DNA from: Chrysoperla carnea | Lineage: Eukaryota; Arthropoda; Insecta; Neuroptera; Chrysopidae | Length of the DNA stretch: 64,000 nt | Assembly: GCF_905475395.1 (NCBI RefSeq) | Contig: NC_058339.1 | Span: 47,811,172-47,875,171 of the forward strand | Direction of reading: 5' to 3' | Shown: in pieces, positions 48,225-61,016 of the stretch | How positions within the stretch are numbered: position 1 is the first letter of the stretch | Layout of the letters: every line of letters starts with the position of its first letter | Made by a program: the position numbers and the translations under genes | Notes under the pieces: model-generated | What the model was told of the DNA's origin: nothing | Database searches by the model: none | The model's input: only the letters and a program-made list of their open reading frames with translations

Positions 48225-51200
48225 ATGATAAGTCATTCCATTAATGAATTTTGTGAATCAGAATTTTGGGATATAAATTTAACATGGAATACAACAAATC
48301 CAGACTTTACAGATTGTTTCCAAAAGACAGTGTTAATATGGATTCCAAGTGCATTTTTATGGTTATTCTCATTTATTAATGTATATTGTATATACAAAAG
48401 TAAATACCATGCAATACGGCTCAATTTATTTAACGGTATCAAATTTCTATTACAAACGTTTTTGGTGTCTGTAAATTTGTGTGAATTGTTTTTGATATTA
48501 AAAAATACCAAACGAGTTCATCGATCACCCAATGAAACATTTGTTCCAATTTTACGATTTTTAACATATATGTATGCATTAGTACTAACGTATTTTAATA
48601 AGACCCGAGGAATTCGTTCATCTGGTGTTCTATTTATATTTTGGTTAATTTCAACAATATGTGGTGGTGTACAATTTCGTTCAGAGATTCGACGTTTCAA
48701 AAATCATAACCCAAACTTCTTTACAATAAGTTATATAACACAATATATTGAAATTGTTTTGTTATTGCTTTTAAATTGTTGGGCAGATATACGGAAAGAT
48801 GCTTGTATATCGTCACCATTTCGACAAGGTAATCCAGAGGAAGAAAGTAGTTTTTTATCAAGAATTTTCTACACATGGTTTGATATTATTGCGTATAAAG
48901 CACGTAAAACAGCATTATCTTTTCATCATTTATGGGCAATAGGAGAAGAAAGGAGTGCAGGTTATATAAGTTTGAAATTTGATTACTTTTGGAAACAAGC
49001 AATACATAAGAGTAAGAAAAACAAAAAACGTAGAACATCTGTGGTACCATCGTTATGCAAATGTTTCGGTTTAAATTTTTTTTTTGCATCACTTTTAAAA
49101 CTACTTCAAGATTGCCTAACATTCGTTAGTCCCCAATTATTAAGTGCATTAATTATTTTTGCACAAACAAAAAATGAGCATAATCATATGTGGAAAGGAT
49201 TTTTTTATTCAACACTCTTATTACTTTGCGCTATTTTACAAACGTTACTGTTAACGCAATACTATCATCAAATATTTATCGTTGGCTTAGGAATACGTAC
49301 AGCTTTAATAACAGCAATTTATCGTAAAGCATTACGAATATCAAATTTTTCATGTAAACATATAACAATTGGTGAAATTGTCAACTTAATGACAGTGGAT
49401 GCAGAACGTTTTACCGATATTATGACACATTTAAATTTAATATGGTCAGCACCGTTTCAAATAATATTGGCATTATATTTTTTATGGGATTTATTAGGTG
49501 TGTCCGTATTTGCTGGTTTGATCATTTTAATATTTTTGGTACCTTTTAATGTATATATTGCGAATCGTTTAAAAGTATTACAAATGCGACAGATGACGCT
49601 AAAAGATGAACGTGTGAAATTAATGAATGAAATATTTATGGGTATGAAAATATTAAAATTATATGGTTGGGAATTAAGTTTTGAAAATCAAATACAATTA
49701 ATACGTAATCGTGAAATGAATGTATTAAAAAAAGCTGTATTTTTTAATGCAGTTACATCATTTTTATGGTCATGTGCACCCTTTGCTGTTGCATTAATTA
49801 CATTTGGAACATTTTTATCAATCGATAATAGGAATGTATTAGATGCTAAAACAGCATTTGTATCATTGTCACTGTTTAATATATTAAAATTCCCATTAGG
49901 AATGTTACCCGTGATGATATTTAGTGTTGTACAAGCAAGTGTTTCAGTAAAACGTATTAATAAATTTATGAACGAAGATGAATTAGATTTGGATTCTGTA
50001 ACACATCAAGAACCAAGACATAATGGATCACCTCTAGTTATTGAAAATGGTACGTTTCGTTGGGATAATAAAAAGAAAACTTTGGAGAATATAAATGTGA
50101 ATATTGAAAAAGGCACATTAACCGCTTTAGTCGGCATGATTGGATCGGGGAAATCAAGTTTAATAAATGCATTCTTAGGTGAAATGGATTTAGTATCTGG
50201 TAAAGTGAATACTTTTGGTACAATTGCATACTGTCCACAACAAGCTTGGATACAAAATGCAACCGTACGTGCGAATATATTATTTGGAAAACCATTTATA
50301 CCATCTTTTTATGATCAAGTAATTGAGGCATGCGCATTGACATTTGATATTGAATCATTGCCATCACATGATTTAACTGAAATTGGTGAGAAAGGTGTAA
50401 ATCTATCTGGTGGACAACGGCAACGTATTAATCTAGCACGTGCTGTTTATGCAAAAGCAGATATATATTTTTTAGATGATCCGTTGAGTGCTGTGGATAC
50501 TAATGTAGGTAAACACATTTTTGATAAGGTGATTGGACCTCAAGGTCTATTAAAGAATACAACACGATTATTTGTGACACATGGAACAACATATTTAAAA
50601 CAATGTGATAATATTATTGTTTTGAAACGTGGTCGGATTAGTGAAGATGGTACATATGACCAATTATTATTAAAAAAAGGTTCATTCGCTGAATTTATTA
50701 AACATCATGTTACAATCAAAGCAAAAATTGATCCTTCAACTGATAAATTTTCTGATGTCAAACAATTTTTAAGTAAATCGTTTATAATCAATTCAATGCA
50801 TAATCGATTCTCTATGGATTCGATTTGTACACGACGCACAGAATCAGTTTCGACATTTGGTGAATATGATGATTTTCTTGATACATATGGCGAGGTGTTA
50901 CATCCAATGAGAGAAATACGTGGATATCCTCTTGCCATGGATAAAAAGAAATCAGTTTCTGTGCCATTTATTGATTATTATGAAAAACAGCGCAGCGAAT
51001 GTGACAATATTAAATGGTGTATTTGTAAACATTATTTAAAATCGATTGGAATACCTTTATGTTTATTGACAGTGGCTATGAATATCATATATCAAGGGTT
51101 TAGTCTTGGTAGTAATTTTTTGTTAGCAAAATGGGCAACGGATGATAGTAAGGATAGGAAATTTAAATATCTTTATATATTCGCTGGATTAGGTTTAGGA

Positions 51201-52724
51201 CAAGCAGTTGGTTCAGTAATGAGTGAATTGTCTCCGTTACTTGGATGTTGGCATGCGACTCGATTATTACATGAACAAATGTTATATACCGTAATGCGAT
51301 CGCCTATATCATTTTTTGATGTCACCCCAATTGGACGATTAATATCACGATTTTCAAAAGATATTGATGTCTCTGATACAGTTCTACCACCTGAAATTAC
51401 TGACAGTATTTATGATTTTTTTGCTGTACTTTCTACATTGTTGGTAATTAGTATATCAACACCATTTTTTGTGGTAGTCATTATACCAATTGTGATATTT
51501 TACTATTTATTACAAAGATTTTATGTTTGTGTCTCAAGACAATTAAAACGTTTAGAATCATTATCAAGATCACCAATTTATTCACATTTTGGTGAAACTC
51601 TAGCTGGTAAACATGTAATTCGAGCTTTTGGCATGCAAAATGTGTTTATCAAAGAATCTGAACGTCGCATAGATGTCAATCAAATGTCTTATTATCCGAG
51701 TATAATTGCAAATAGATGGCTTGCTGTCCGTTTAGAAGTTGTTGGTAATTTTATCATTTTTTTTGCGGCAATATTTGCCGTTGTTCATTCTGACACTATG
51801 AATGCTGGTGAGGTTGGATTATCAGTTAGCTATGCATTGCAAGTGACACATATATTTATGTGGTTGGTACGGAATACCAGTGACGTGGAAACGAATATTG
51901 TTGCTGTAGAACGAATTAAAGATTATACTGAGCAACAACCAGAAGAATTAAATACGAATTTTGATGCAACTTTACCAAAATCATGGCCAATTTATGGGAA
52001 AATTGAATTTAAAAACTACAGTTTACGTTACCGATCTGATTTAAATTTAATATTACATAATTTAAATTTTGTAATAAATAGCGGTGAAAAAATTGGTATA
52101 TGTGGACGAACGGGTGCAGGCAAGTCCTCACTAACTCTGGCATTATTTCGTATATTTGAAGCGGACAGTGGTTATATTTATATAGATGATATCGATATCT
52201 CTAAAATTGGCTTACAAAAATTACGATCAAGTATTTCTATTATTCCACAAGATCCTGTTATATTCTCTGGTTCATTACGTTTAAATTTAGATCCATTTCA
52301 TATGTATTCGGATGATGAAATTTGGAGGGCGTTGGAGTTGTCATATTTAAGGACGTTCGTTGAAAGTTTAACAAATACATTGGATTTTGAGGTCACTGAA
52401 GAGGGTGAAAATTTTTCAGTTGGCCAAAAACAATTAATATGTTTGGCACGTACTTTGTTAAAACGTTCTAAAATATTAATCTTAGATGAAGCTACGGCTG
52501 CCGTTGATTTAGATACGGATGATTTAATACAAGAAACAATACGTACTGAATTCGCTGACAGTACTGTTTTAACGATTGCACATCGTTTAAATACAATTAT
52601 TGAATCCGATCGTGTTTTGGTGTTAGATAAAGGATCAGTGGTTGAATTTGATTCACCAAAGATTTTATTGAAGAAACACAGATCTGTATTTTATAATCTG
52701 GCAAAAGATGAAGGACTTGTTTAA
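48225..52724 (+). CDS. MRP: MRP1-type ABC transporter (ABCC), intronless, 1,499 aa
   Basis: A full-length multidrug-resistance-associated protein, an ATP-driven exporter of glutathione and other organic-anion conjugates. The architecture is TMD0-TMD1-NBD1-TMD2-NBD2. The N-terminus (INLTWNTTNPDFTDCFQ) is the MRP1-type extracellular start, followed by about five TMD0 helices and the L0 linker. NBD1: Walker A GMIGSGKS (637-644), signature LSGGQ (727-731), Walker B IYFLDD (747-752) with the atypical Asp instead of the catalytic Glu that MRP1 also has, and His786. NBD2: Walker A GRTGAGKS (1294-1301), signature FSVGQ (1397-1401), Walker B ILILDE (1417-1422), His1453. It ends LAKDEGLV like MRP1. The human protein is 1,531 aa. 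All 4.5 kb is one open frame, unlike the multi-exon genes nearby, so it may be a retrogene or a gene that lost its introns. No lesion is seen. Start context acaaaATG is good. Confidence 0.95.
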   Translation: MISHSINEFCESEFWDINLTWNTTNPDFTDCFQKTVLIWIPSAFLWLFSFINVYCIYKSKYHAIRLNLFNGIKFLLQTFLVSVNLCELFLILKNTKRVHRSPNETFVPILRFLTYMYALVLTYFNKTRGIRSSGVLFIFWLISTICGGVQFRSEIRRFKNHNPNFFTISYITQYIEIVLLLLLNCWADIRKDACISSPFRQGNPEEESSFLSRIFYTWFDIIAYKARKTALSFHHLWAIGEERSAGYISLKFDYFWKQAIHKSKKNKKRRTSVVPSLCKCFGLNFFFASLLKLLQDCLTFVSPQLLSALIIFAQTKNEHNHMWKGFFYSTLLLLCAILQTLLLTQYYHQIFIVGLGIRTALITAIYRKALRISNFSCKHITIGEIVNLMTVDAERFTDIMTHLNLIWSAPFQIILALYFLWDLLGVSVFAGLIILIFLVPFNVYIANRLKVLQMRQMTLKDERVKLMNEIFMGMKILKLYGWELSFENQIQLIRNREMNVLKKAVFFNAVTSFLWSCAPFAVALITFGTFLSIDNRNVLDAKTAFVSLSLFNILKFPLGMLPVMIFSVVQASVSVKRINKFMNEDELDLDSVTHQEPRHNGSPLVIENGTFRWDNKKKTLENINVNIEKGTLTALVGMIGSGKSSLINAFLGEMDLVSGKVNTFGTIAYCPQQAWIQNATVRANILFGKPFIPSFYDQVIEACALTFDIESLPSHDLTEIGEKGVNLSGGQRQRINLARAVYAKADIYFLDDPLSAVDTNVGKHIFDKVIGPQGLLKNTTRLFVTHGTTYLKQCDNIIVLKRGRISEDGTYDQLLLKKGSFAEFIKHHVTIKAKIDPSTDKFSDVKQFLSKSFIINSMHNRFSMDSICTRRTESVSTFGEYDDFLDTYGEVLHPMREIRGYPLAMDKKKSVSVPFIDYYEKQRSECDNIKWCICKHYLKSIGIPLCLLTVAMNIIYQGFSLGSNFLLAKWATDDSKDRKFKYLYIFAGLGLGQAVGSVMSELSPLLGCWHATRLLHEQMLYTVMRSPISFFDVTPIGRLISRFSKDIDVSDTVLPPEITDSIYDFFAVLSTLLVISISTPFFVVVIIPIVIFYYLLQRFYVCVSRQLKRLESLSRSPIYSHFGETLAGKHVIRAFGMQNVFIKESERRIDVNQMSYYPSIIANRWLAVRLEVVGNFIIFFAAIFAVVHSDTMNAGEVGLSVSYALQVTHIFMWLVRNTSDVETNIVAVERIKDYTEQQPEELNTNFDATLPKSWPIYGKIEFKNYSLRYRSDLNLILHNLNFVINSGEKIGICGRTGAGKSSLTLALFRIFEADSGYIYIDDIDISKIGLQKLRSSISIIPQDPVIFSGSLRLNLDPFHMYSDDEIWRALELSYLRTFVESLTNTLDFEVTEEGENFSVGQKQLICLARTLLKRSKILILDEATAAVDLDTDDLIQETIRTEFADSTVLTIAHRLNTIIESDRVLVLDKGSVVEFDSPKILLKKHRSVFYNLAKDEGLV

Positions 52725-52896
52725 TGACAAGGGAAATTTTACTCTTGTTAAGTGCTTTTATGGTAATATAGATACTTAAATATCCCCGGAATCCTAAAAA
52801 TATAGAAAATTTTCATCAGACATTCATTTAACGATTTTTTGTCTTTTTATGTATCACATTTTTGAAATGTTTGTAAATGTACTCAAAGACATGTAT

Positions 52897-52902
52897 ATTA
52901 AA
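52897..52902 (+). terminator. Possible polyadenylation signal of MRP
   Basis: ATTAAA, a common variant signal, 173 bp after the stop codon. There is no genomic poly(A) tract at this end. Confidence 0.4.
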
Positions 52903-54774
52903 TATAAATATTTTACATTTTAATGATTAATGATTATTTACTGCTTCTGGACCAAGAGACGATGACAAAATATTCAGGGTATCTGTTATATTGATGAAGA
53001 TCATTAGGAATGCTTGTATTGCCTGGATTTCATATGACCCCAAGAGAAGAGGGAGCAATTTTTTATTGCAAAATTCAAACATTTACTTGGCCCGTATGTT
53101 AGATTGAAAAATGTCATGATTACCCATTGCAAGAGTTGTTATGTCTTGCGTCTGATCACATCAAAACTGTTTTATTTATGGTATTTAAGTTTAAGTTCCA
53201 TGGCGGCTTAATTTTTAGTAAAATTTTGTTTATAGGGTCGTTTTGTGCAAAAATCTTCGATTTCGGAACGACTCTAGAGATATCTCGAAAAATACTTACT
53301 CAATCGTCAAATTATCTGGATTTTTGTATTGTAAACCCTAGCTCCAAAAAATCTCTAGACACGAAAATATTGTAGATTTTGCGACTATATGAGTTTCTGA
53401 GACTCGTATTCGATTTTAGTATGTTAAAATTTCTGGTCCAATCGTCGAAAGGGACTTAATTTTTGAATTTTTTTTGCCAAAAATAATCTAACCAATAAAT
53501 TTAAATCCAGAACGGATATCACTCGTATACGTTTTATAAATATTATCAAAGATAATAAATGAGAACTCGATTTCTGCCTCAATATCCTAGAACAATTTGC
53601 TGTATTATAAAATACATATTTCGACTACTAAGTAGTCATCATCAGTATGAGTTAGCTAATCGTAATGCCTCATAGTATTTGGTGGCGGACTGCACGTATT
53701 TATATAATACAAAAAATTGATCTAGGAAACTGGGGTAAAAATCGAAATTTATTTATTACACTCATATACAATTTAAGTTGATATTTCAGACATTATTCAT
53801 CCTGATTTTTGAGGTATTATAATCTAGCTACGAATTGTCCAACTAGATTATGTATTATGGCTAGGGGTTGCAAGTTATTTGCTAATTACGTAAAATAATT
53901 GAAGGAGCACTTGCTTAGATTGCCCCTGTCTGGATCCGCGTTTGCTGCAGAACTTGCTCCAATTAATTAATGATTAAATTAATTCCAATTAATTAATGAG
54001 CCTAGCATAACTGATATAATTAGTATAATATTAAAATTATTAAATTTTATCTTAATAAATTAAATTATATAAGAAAAATGTTTGTTTATAAAAAGGTTGA
54101 ATATGAAACTTGATATGTATCAATATGTACCTGTTGTACTCATGACTTTATTAATTTTTCATATTAGTCATCAGTTACATAAAATGGAAAATTTTTAACT
54201 CCGATTTAGTGTCCAATTTCATTTTCTGATTTTTTATTTATGACTACGATGTTAATTTTTATTAGAAAAATGCATTTATTAATTTAATTTAATTAATTAG
54301 GTATTTAATTTTTTTGTTGCATTATGCCATTGTCTATAGAAAATCGAAGGAATTAATTATAACCAATAAATAATTATTGATTTGAAACCTATCGTAATAT
54401 ATCATTTTAATTGGAACACATATTTAAAAAAATTATGTATAGAAAATGATTTTAAAAGAAGATAAATCTCAATTTGTTTAGTTTATATTGAGACAAAATA
54501 ATACAAATGGAAGTTTGAATCGTTTTGCCTAAGGAGAAAGCATAATGAAATTAGAGTAGCATAATAAAAATCATGAGTGTAATTCATATTTTTTCTTGGT
54601 TTATGAATTAAATGCGCCATTCCCACCAACATTAGTGAGAAATAAAAGGTGTAAAATAATTTTTGAAAAAACGATGTAACAAATGAAATTGACCATACTA
54701 AAAAACGAGATTTTCATTGTAGATCGAACGAATCGAATTAGGCGAATCATTTTAGATCAAAAAAGGCTAAATGA

Positions 54775-55529
54775 AGAATTTTTATGTACGTAAACCTACC
54801 AGGCCAGTTTTTTTTTTTAAATATTCAGGAAGGTCCATATATCAAAATCTACATCTAACTTCTTGCCGCTAGAAAGTTTGGCCATTGCTATGGGCCAAAA
54901 AAGTCCATTATTATAATAGACGATTTTTGAAAATTTCAAAACCTTGAAAATATGCAAACAAAATGGGCCAGAAACGTACAATAGGGGGTTTTCGGGAACG
55001 CTGATCACTATTCTGAAGTCAGAATTTCGATATACTCTGCCCCTCTTTTGGTATTTACAGAAAATTGCAGTGTTAGGTCAACGAAGGACGAAAAACCCCA
55101 AGAAGAGGGGCTGGTATATCCCCATTCTAACTTCGAAATCGTGATCAGTGACCCCATAAACCCCCTAATATACTTTTTTGGCCCATTTTGTTGAATATTT
55201 ACAGAATATTGCAATTTTGGACCAGCGAGGTAAATTATCCCAAGAGGGGGAGATTATATCGAAATTCTGATTTCGATATAGTGATCAGAGACCCCGAAAA
55301 CCCCGTATACGTTTAAACGTAAAAAGTATACGTTTTTGGCCCATATTTCCAAGGTTTTAAAATTTTCAAAAAGTGCCTCATAAATGGATTCCAATGATTG
55401 GCCTATGTGACCCATAGCAAAAACCAAAACCTTCTAGCGGCAAAAACTTAGATGTAGATTCCGGTATATGAACCTTCATGATCATTTTAAAAAAAAACTG
55501 GCTCGATAGGTTGAGGTGCAAAAAATTCT
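54775..55529. repeat. 755-bp nested palindromic (foldback) element
   Basis: The outer arms pair: agaatttttatgtacg.. / ..gcaaaaaattct; cctaccaggccagtttttt / aactggctcgatagg; aatctacatctaacttcttg / cttagatgtagattc; gccgctagaaag / cttctagcggc; gctatgggcc / ggcccata. Inside, shorter modules (gggggttttcggg, ctgatcac, atttcgatata, gcccctctt, atttacagaa) recur in direct and inverted order, so the core itself folds. No transposase or tRNA-like part is visible. Confidence 0.8.
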
Positions 55530-58500
55530 CTATGAAATGCTAAAATAACACGACTATTGGTCAGGGCAACTATATTAAGAACGTATTTTATTTCGTACCC
55601 CCTTAAGGAATAAAATTGAGAGAATGTATAGGAAATTACTTTAAAACCATCAAATACCTAATTCAATTTCGATTGGTCTTTAGAATGCACAAAATTTTTG
55701 TTAGTAATGGAACTATATGCAATAGTTTTCGATTCGAAGTATCATATTTTCTCCTAAAATGTAGGCTTATACTGTATCGAAAATCAATGGGAAGAAGTCA
55801 TATGTTATAAATCCATTTTGATCCCCTTCCCCTATATTTAGGCATCTCCAGGCGAAATTCGGTATGTAGGATCGTTACCTAGGCAGAGCTATGTTATAGT
55901 ACCAGCAATTTGGAGGGGCTTCCCAGATGATAAACCTCTTCTTTCGACGTTTTTTAAGATTTGCTAATCTCAACAGTTCTTCTCTCCCCAAGTTGAGCTT
56001 ATAGGGTTGAAAATTTGTATGTATATTCTGTTAATTTTGAGAAAGTGCTTTTTGGGAATATAAACTTCTAAGAACCCCTTTAAAGACGTGAAAAACCTCG
56101 TCATATGCTAAAAAAGTACGTTCATGTGGGTTTTTTTCTTCATTTTTTGTTTGTTAGTACATATTTATAAATGACTTAAGGAGTATAAATTGCAAAGTTA
56201 TCATCTGCAGACGATATTTAAGTAATATCATATTAATCAATACATATTTTGAAATAATTGAAAGATTGATTCGTTACTAAAGTATGAAAACAAGTAAAAC
56301 AACTGAAATCTGATTTTTATATAATCAAGGACAAATAAAAGATGCTTATCCAATTTTTCAAAGAATTACAGATCAGATATTTCACTATTGGACATTATAT
56401 AAGTTCATTACCGTTCATATATAAATCACATGAAAAAGCTGACTTCCCTTTCAGAAATCTAATTGTATTACCAAATATTCGTGTAAGAAAGTAAAGAGTG
56501 GCGATTTGTCAGAATTATACATGGCATTGAATATTTATTATTGAATATTATTTATTATAGTTATTATGTATTATACTGTTATTATGTATTATACCGAAAA
56601 TGTTAAACAATATTTATTTATAGTATATTCGATAGCTTGCCTTTTCTAGTTCTTAAATCATCTGCCGCCTTTTGTCGAGAGTTAAAAGATCGAGAAAAAT
56701 TACTTTTTGATCACCATTTTGTAAAATCGATATCGATAATTTTTCTAAAGTAAGTTTAAGAAAGTTGAGAGTTTTACGATTAATTGTTTGATATATGATA
56801 GATACATTTAACAATTTAGATTCCACGCTATAATATTCCATATATATCTAGCCACAAGCTATTTTAGAATACAGTTTTTGCTTCGAAAATTAGGAGAAAA
56901 AACTCCATTTTACATTGAAATGTCAATCACAAAATTTTTTAGTTTAATATTTATGTTTAAAAGTAATCGTGACTATGTTTGAAATTTTAATATTATGATT
57001 GAACAATTTTAATTTTAATTATTTTTTTTTCGTATAATAATCTGTAATATCGATTTTTTCGAAAAATTGAAAGATTGGTAACAACTGAAATATACAGATC
57101 GGTAGGAAATTTTATGGTTCATAACTTTTATCAGAAGTATTTTCTTCCCTAAAATGCACAGTTTAAAAAAAAACACCAAAAACGTTGTACATTGATGTAG
57201 TTTTTTCAGAAAATATGAAACATAGAGTCTCATCTTACTCTAATAATATAAATAGGCATACCCATATATTTAAAATTAATAAAATTCTATCTATTAATAT
57301 GTGGTTTTTTGTTTGTCCAAAGGAAAATGATAATAAAAATGATTTTTGGTCACAAAACAACGGAAATTCATTGGAAAATTGGAAATTGTAATAATATCTA
57401 TTACATTTATCTCTATTATTAAACGAAATTAAATATTGAAATTGACGCCACCTTGCGTCTTGGATTATTCTTTGATCCCTTTTCTAGATTATTTTATCAT
57501 GTTTTTCCCCAACTTTTTTTTGAAAATTCTCACTTTCAAGTATTGTTCACGTTGATCTATGAAAATATACTAGAACATTCTATTATGTTCGTACATCTTC
57601 AATACCCACCGGTATACGTCTCAGATAACGAATCTATTCTAAAATATTCTGGAACATTGTGGAGCTTCTCTCAAGAAACTAAAAGGATAAGAATGAATTT
57701 TCACCATAAATTTCCACCCGCTCACTGAGATTATGTATTGGAAAATATAAACGTCATGTATTTCTTTAAGATCGAAGCATTTAAATATACACTTTCTTGA
57801 CTTCCTGCCGCTTCCACCATTATGTAAAAAAAAAGATTCTCATCGCACATTCACACCCCTTACAGATATTATTACGTTTTCGAGAGTTTATTTTAAGATG
57901 GTTGAATTTTGCTTTTTTCTTTCCTTATTAAGTTTAGGTAGGGTTGGTTCATTCTTTAATTATAAAACTAAATCAAATTAAAATTACAGTCATAGTAAGA
58001 TTTGAAAACATTGTTTTAAATTTCTATAGAATAATATCTGGCGCGGTACTCGCATCAACAACTATCTGGCAATCAAAATTTCTTTTACTAAAAGGTATTT
58101 TCGCAGATTTTTTAGGAGTATGAACTAGTAACTCATTAACCGCTTTCAGGTGCCTGACATACCAACTTCATTTTAATTTCATTAAGAAAAGAAATATCCA
58201 AATTCTGACAATCCAATTTTTGCCAGTGCAATTAACTTTTCATGACGTTGCTCTTATATCATTCTACTAGCAAACCTTTTTATTATCAATGAGACATCAA
58301 GGGCTATCCGTAAATCGAGGCAGTGAATATAGTTGCGAAGCCATCGCATAAGTACTACATTTTTTGTGACGATTTTCTATCTTGCAATGTTTAATGCTAT
58401 AATGATTTTTAAAATTATTCAAGCTCTACAGTCCAATTCTGTTAATACTCTTAAAAAACTACTCCGTTCGTATAAAGTTCTGATCAATGGGATACCTGTT

Positions 58501-60990
58501 GTTGTATAAGTAAACCGGAAAATAGAGCTAGGTTCGTATAAATATGTACATTTCAAGGTTAATTGTTGGAAATTGTTTAGTATCAATTGTTATGATATTA
58601 TATTTAAAAAAGTTGTAAATTGATACTTTCTGTAAGAAAATTAGTTGACATATTAAACAGTTTATCATCGTCTTATTAATAACTCACAATTTATCGGCGT
58701 AATTAATTACTTACGATACATAAACTATGGAAATTTGTTTATTCAGGTCAATATCGTGCATATGAGCAGTTAAAATGTGAATGTATATATTGTCAAACAA
58801 ATATTATTAATTATGATTGGAAAATTAAGATGATATTTTAAAATTTTATATTCCTAATGCAAAAAATCATTCATTTCACTAACTTGTTGATGGTTAAATA
58901 TTGATTTCTTAGTGAATAGAACTATCTGTTCGGTTAATATGTCTCGGCTGCCTCGACTTATGATTATGGTAGAGATAACTCTCTATAGTTGCCCATTGAT
59001 AAAAATATAGATTCTTAACAATATCTGCATAAAAATCAGTAAATACTCGTCAAAACAAAAAAATTATTTGGACAATTTTTGAACTAAGGAATTTTTTGTA
59101 GAAAGATGGCAAAAGGCAAAAGATTAAGCGTCTTCGTTTTTAGAATTACAGTCCTAGAGTGAGAATACGTGAAAATATAAATATAAAATTTTCAGGAACA
59201 AATCTGTTCAAATCTTAAAATAAATCCTGATAACAAACTTTCAAATTCGAATTTTACGGTTGTTCTAAGACCCTTTATAAATTAAACGTAGAACTTCGTA
59301 AAACTTTATTAGATTGACATAATTTTTCACGATTTTCGAATACCCAACCGTTATTAAACTCGAAAGCGTTTAATTTTTTTACCTTGTGTTCATGACATTT
59401 TTTGATAAGACTTAAAAATGAACTCTATCCAATTTGATATTGATATTTTTTGTAGTAAAGCTAATTTATTAAAATTTATTAAAATCGTGCATTTCGTTTA
59501 ACTTTTAAAAAACGATTTCTAAATTACTTCGATTACGATTTCTAATTATTCCAAATGCAAAAAATTTTTCTACTCCTAACTTGGTGATTTTGCTTCCTCT
59601 ATTCTGCATCCAATTTTAATGGTATAAAAAGACACGTTGTTTGAATGTTAGGCAATATCCGCACAAACAAGTTGTGTTTGTAAAAACAATGTGATATTTT
59701 ATCTTACTAAAGATGATATTTCATTGAAAATTTATACAAGGCGACCTTCGGAAAAGTTGTAGCCAGGATCATACTGACCTGTGGGTGTGTTGTGTGTCTA
59801 CCTTCGACGAAGGTTGTGGTCAAGATTATATTGAAGCTATAAGTATATCCGCCCGGGAAAAAAGATAATTTCTTAGATTTTAATACTGAAAAGTATTTTA
59901 GTAAATACAAATATGCATTATACATGCTTTGTGAAATGTTTATATGTATAACGAATATGTAAAATATATTCAATTTAATATATTATATAGTTGGCGTTTA
60001 ATATATGAGAATGTTGTCATAGTCGTACATACTCATGACTTGACTTGACTTAAATTTTGTAAATCCAAGTACATGGCTGCAAGGGTCTGATAAAGAAAAA
60101 GTAAAAGGGATTTATAAAATTATCCCTTTGCCGTCTAGATGGGCCTATCCGCTGATAGTCTACGAAATATATGCTGAAATGATGTGGAAAATAAATTGAT
60201 TTAAATAAAACGCTTAATTTTTTTGATTTTTTCTATTATTATTCGGAATTACAATTTGAAAGAATGATACAGCTCGCTGTTATATTTTTAATATATCGAC
60301 GAATCTTTCTCAAAATATCACAGCAAATGTCATGAATTTATTGTTATTCTCATAGGCACCGCCAGGGTTACATTCAGGAGGGTGCATCTGCATCAACACT
60401 TGAGTTGGTTAAAAAAATCGACTATTTTCTTTTACTTTCGATAATTAAAAAAATGATTGCCGTGCACCTCTAGAAAATTATGTCCAAATATAAGATATTA
60501 ATATTACTAGGAAGATCTTCCTTATCAAAGTTTTCATTTTTTCCTCAATCGATTATGAAAAATCTTGCCATTTATTGAACGTACAGCAAATCTGTTGAAA
60601 AGGTATACAAAAGGGGTGTCTGCCACTTTTTCCACTAATCTAATATGAAGGACAAAATCCTAGATCCGCCAATGGCGGTAGATGTGCACATAAGATCAAG
60701 AGTCGTGTGACCCTCGCAAAATTAGCTTTTAATAAATTCAGGTTATTACTGGCAAACAAAAACATTTCTAAAAGAACAAAGACTTGGGTTCTAAAGTGTA
60801 ATGCGTGGCATGTTTTATTGTATGTATACGAATTCTTGACTGTTACAAAAAGAACAGTAAAACTTCTGGAAGCAGCGGAGATGTGGTTTTATTGACGAAT
60901 TTAGCGTATTTACTGTACGTGTTATTAATGGTAAGACATGAATTTGTCTGTGTTTTAATCTTTGTCTGTATATTTTCCTTCAAGATATGG

Positions 60991-61016
60991 GGGTGCAAGT
61001 GGATCCCCTTGCACCC
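60991..61016. repeat. 26-bp palindrome
   Basis: GGGTGCAAG and CTTGCACCC flank an 8-bp centre containing GGATCC. It lies in one of the few GC-rich patches of this flank and is followed by ctctcccggcgcgc. Function unknown; it could be the end of a decayed element. Confidence 0.5.

Noticed and set aside
53127-53375. 82-codon plus-strand frame
   Set aside because: No domain, low-complexity AT-rich codons, no splice signals; chance frame.
57453-57728. 91-codon plus-strand frame and heat-shock-element-like GAAcaTTC strings
   Set aside because: No family resemblance; GAAnnTTC strings are expected by chance at this base composition and no gene follows.
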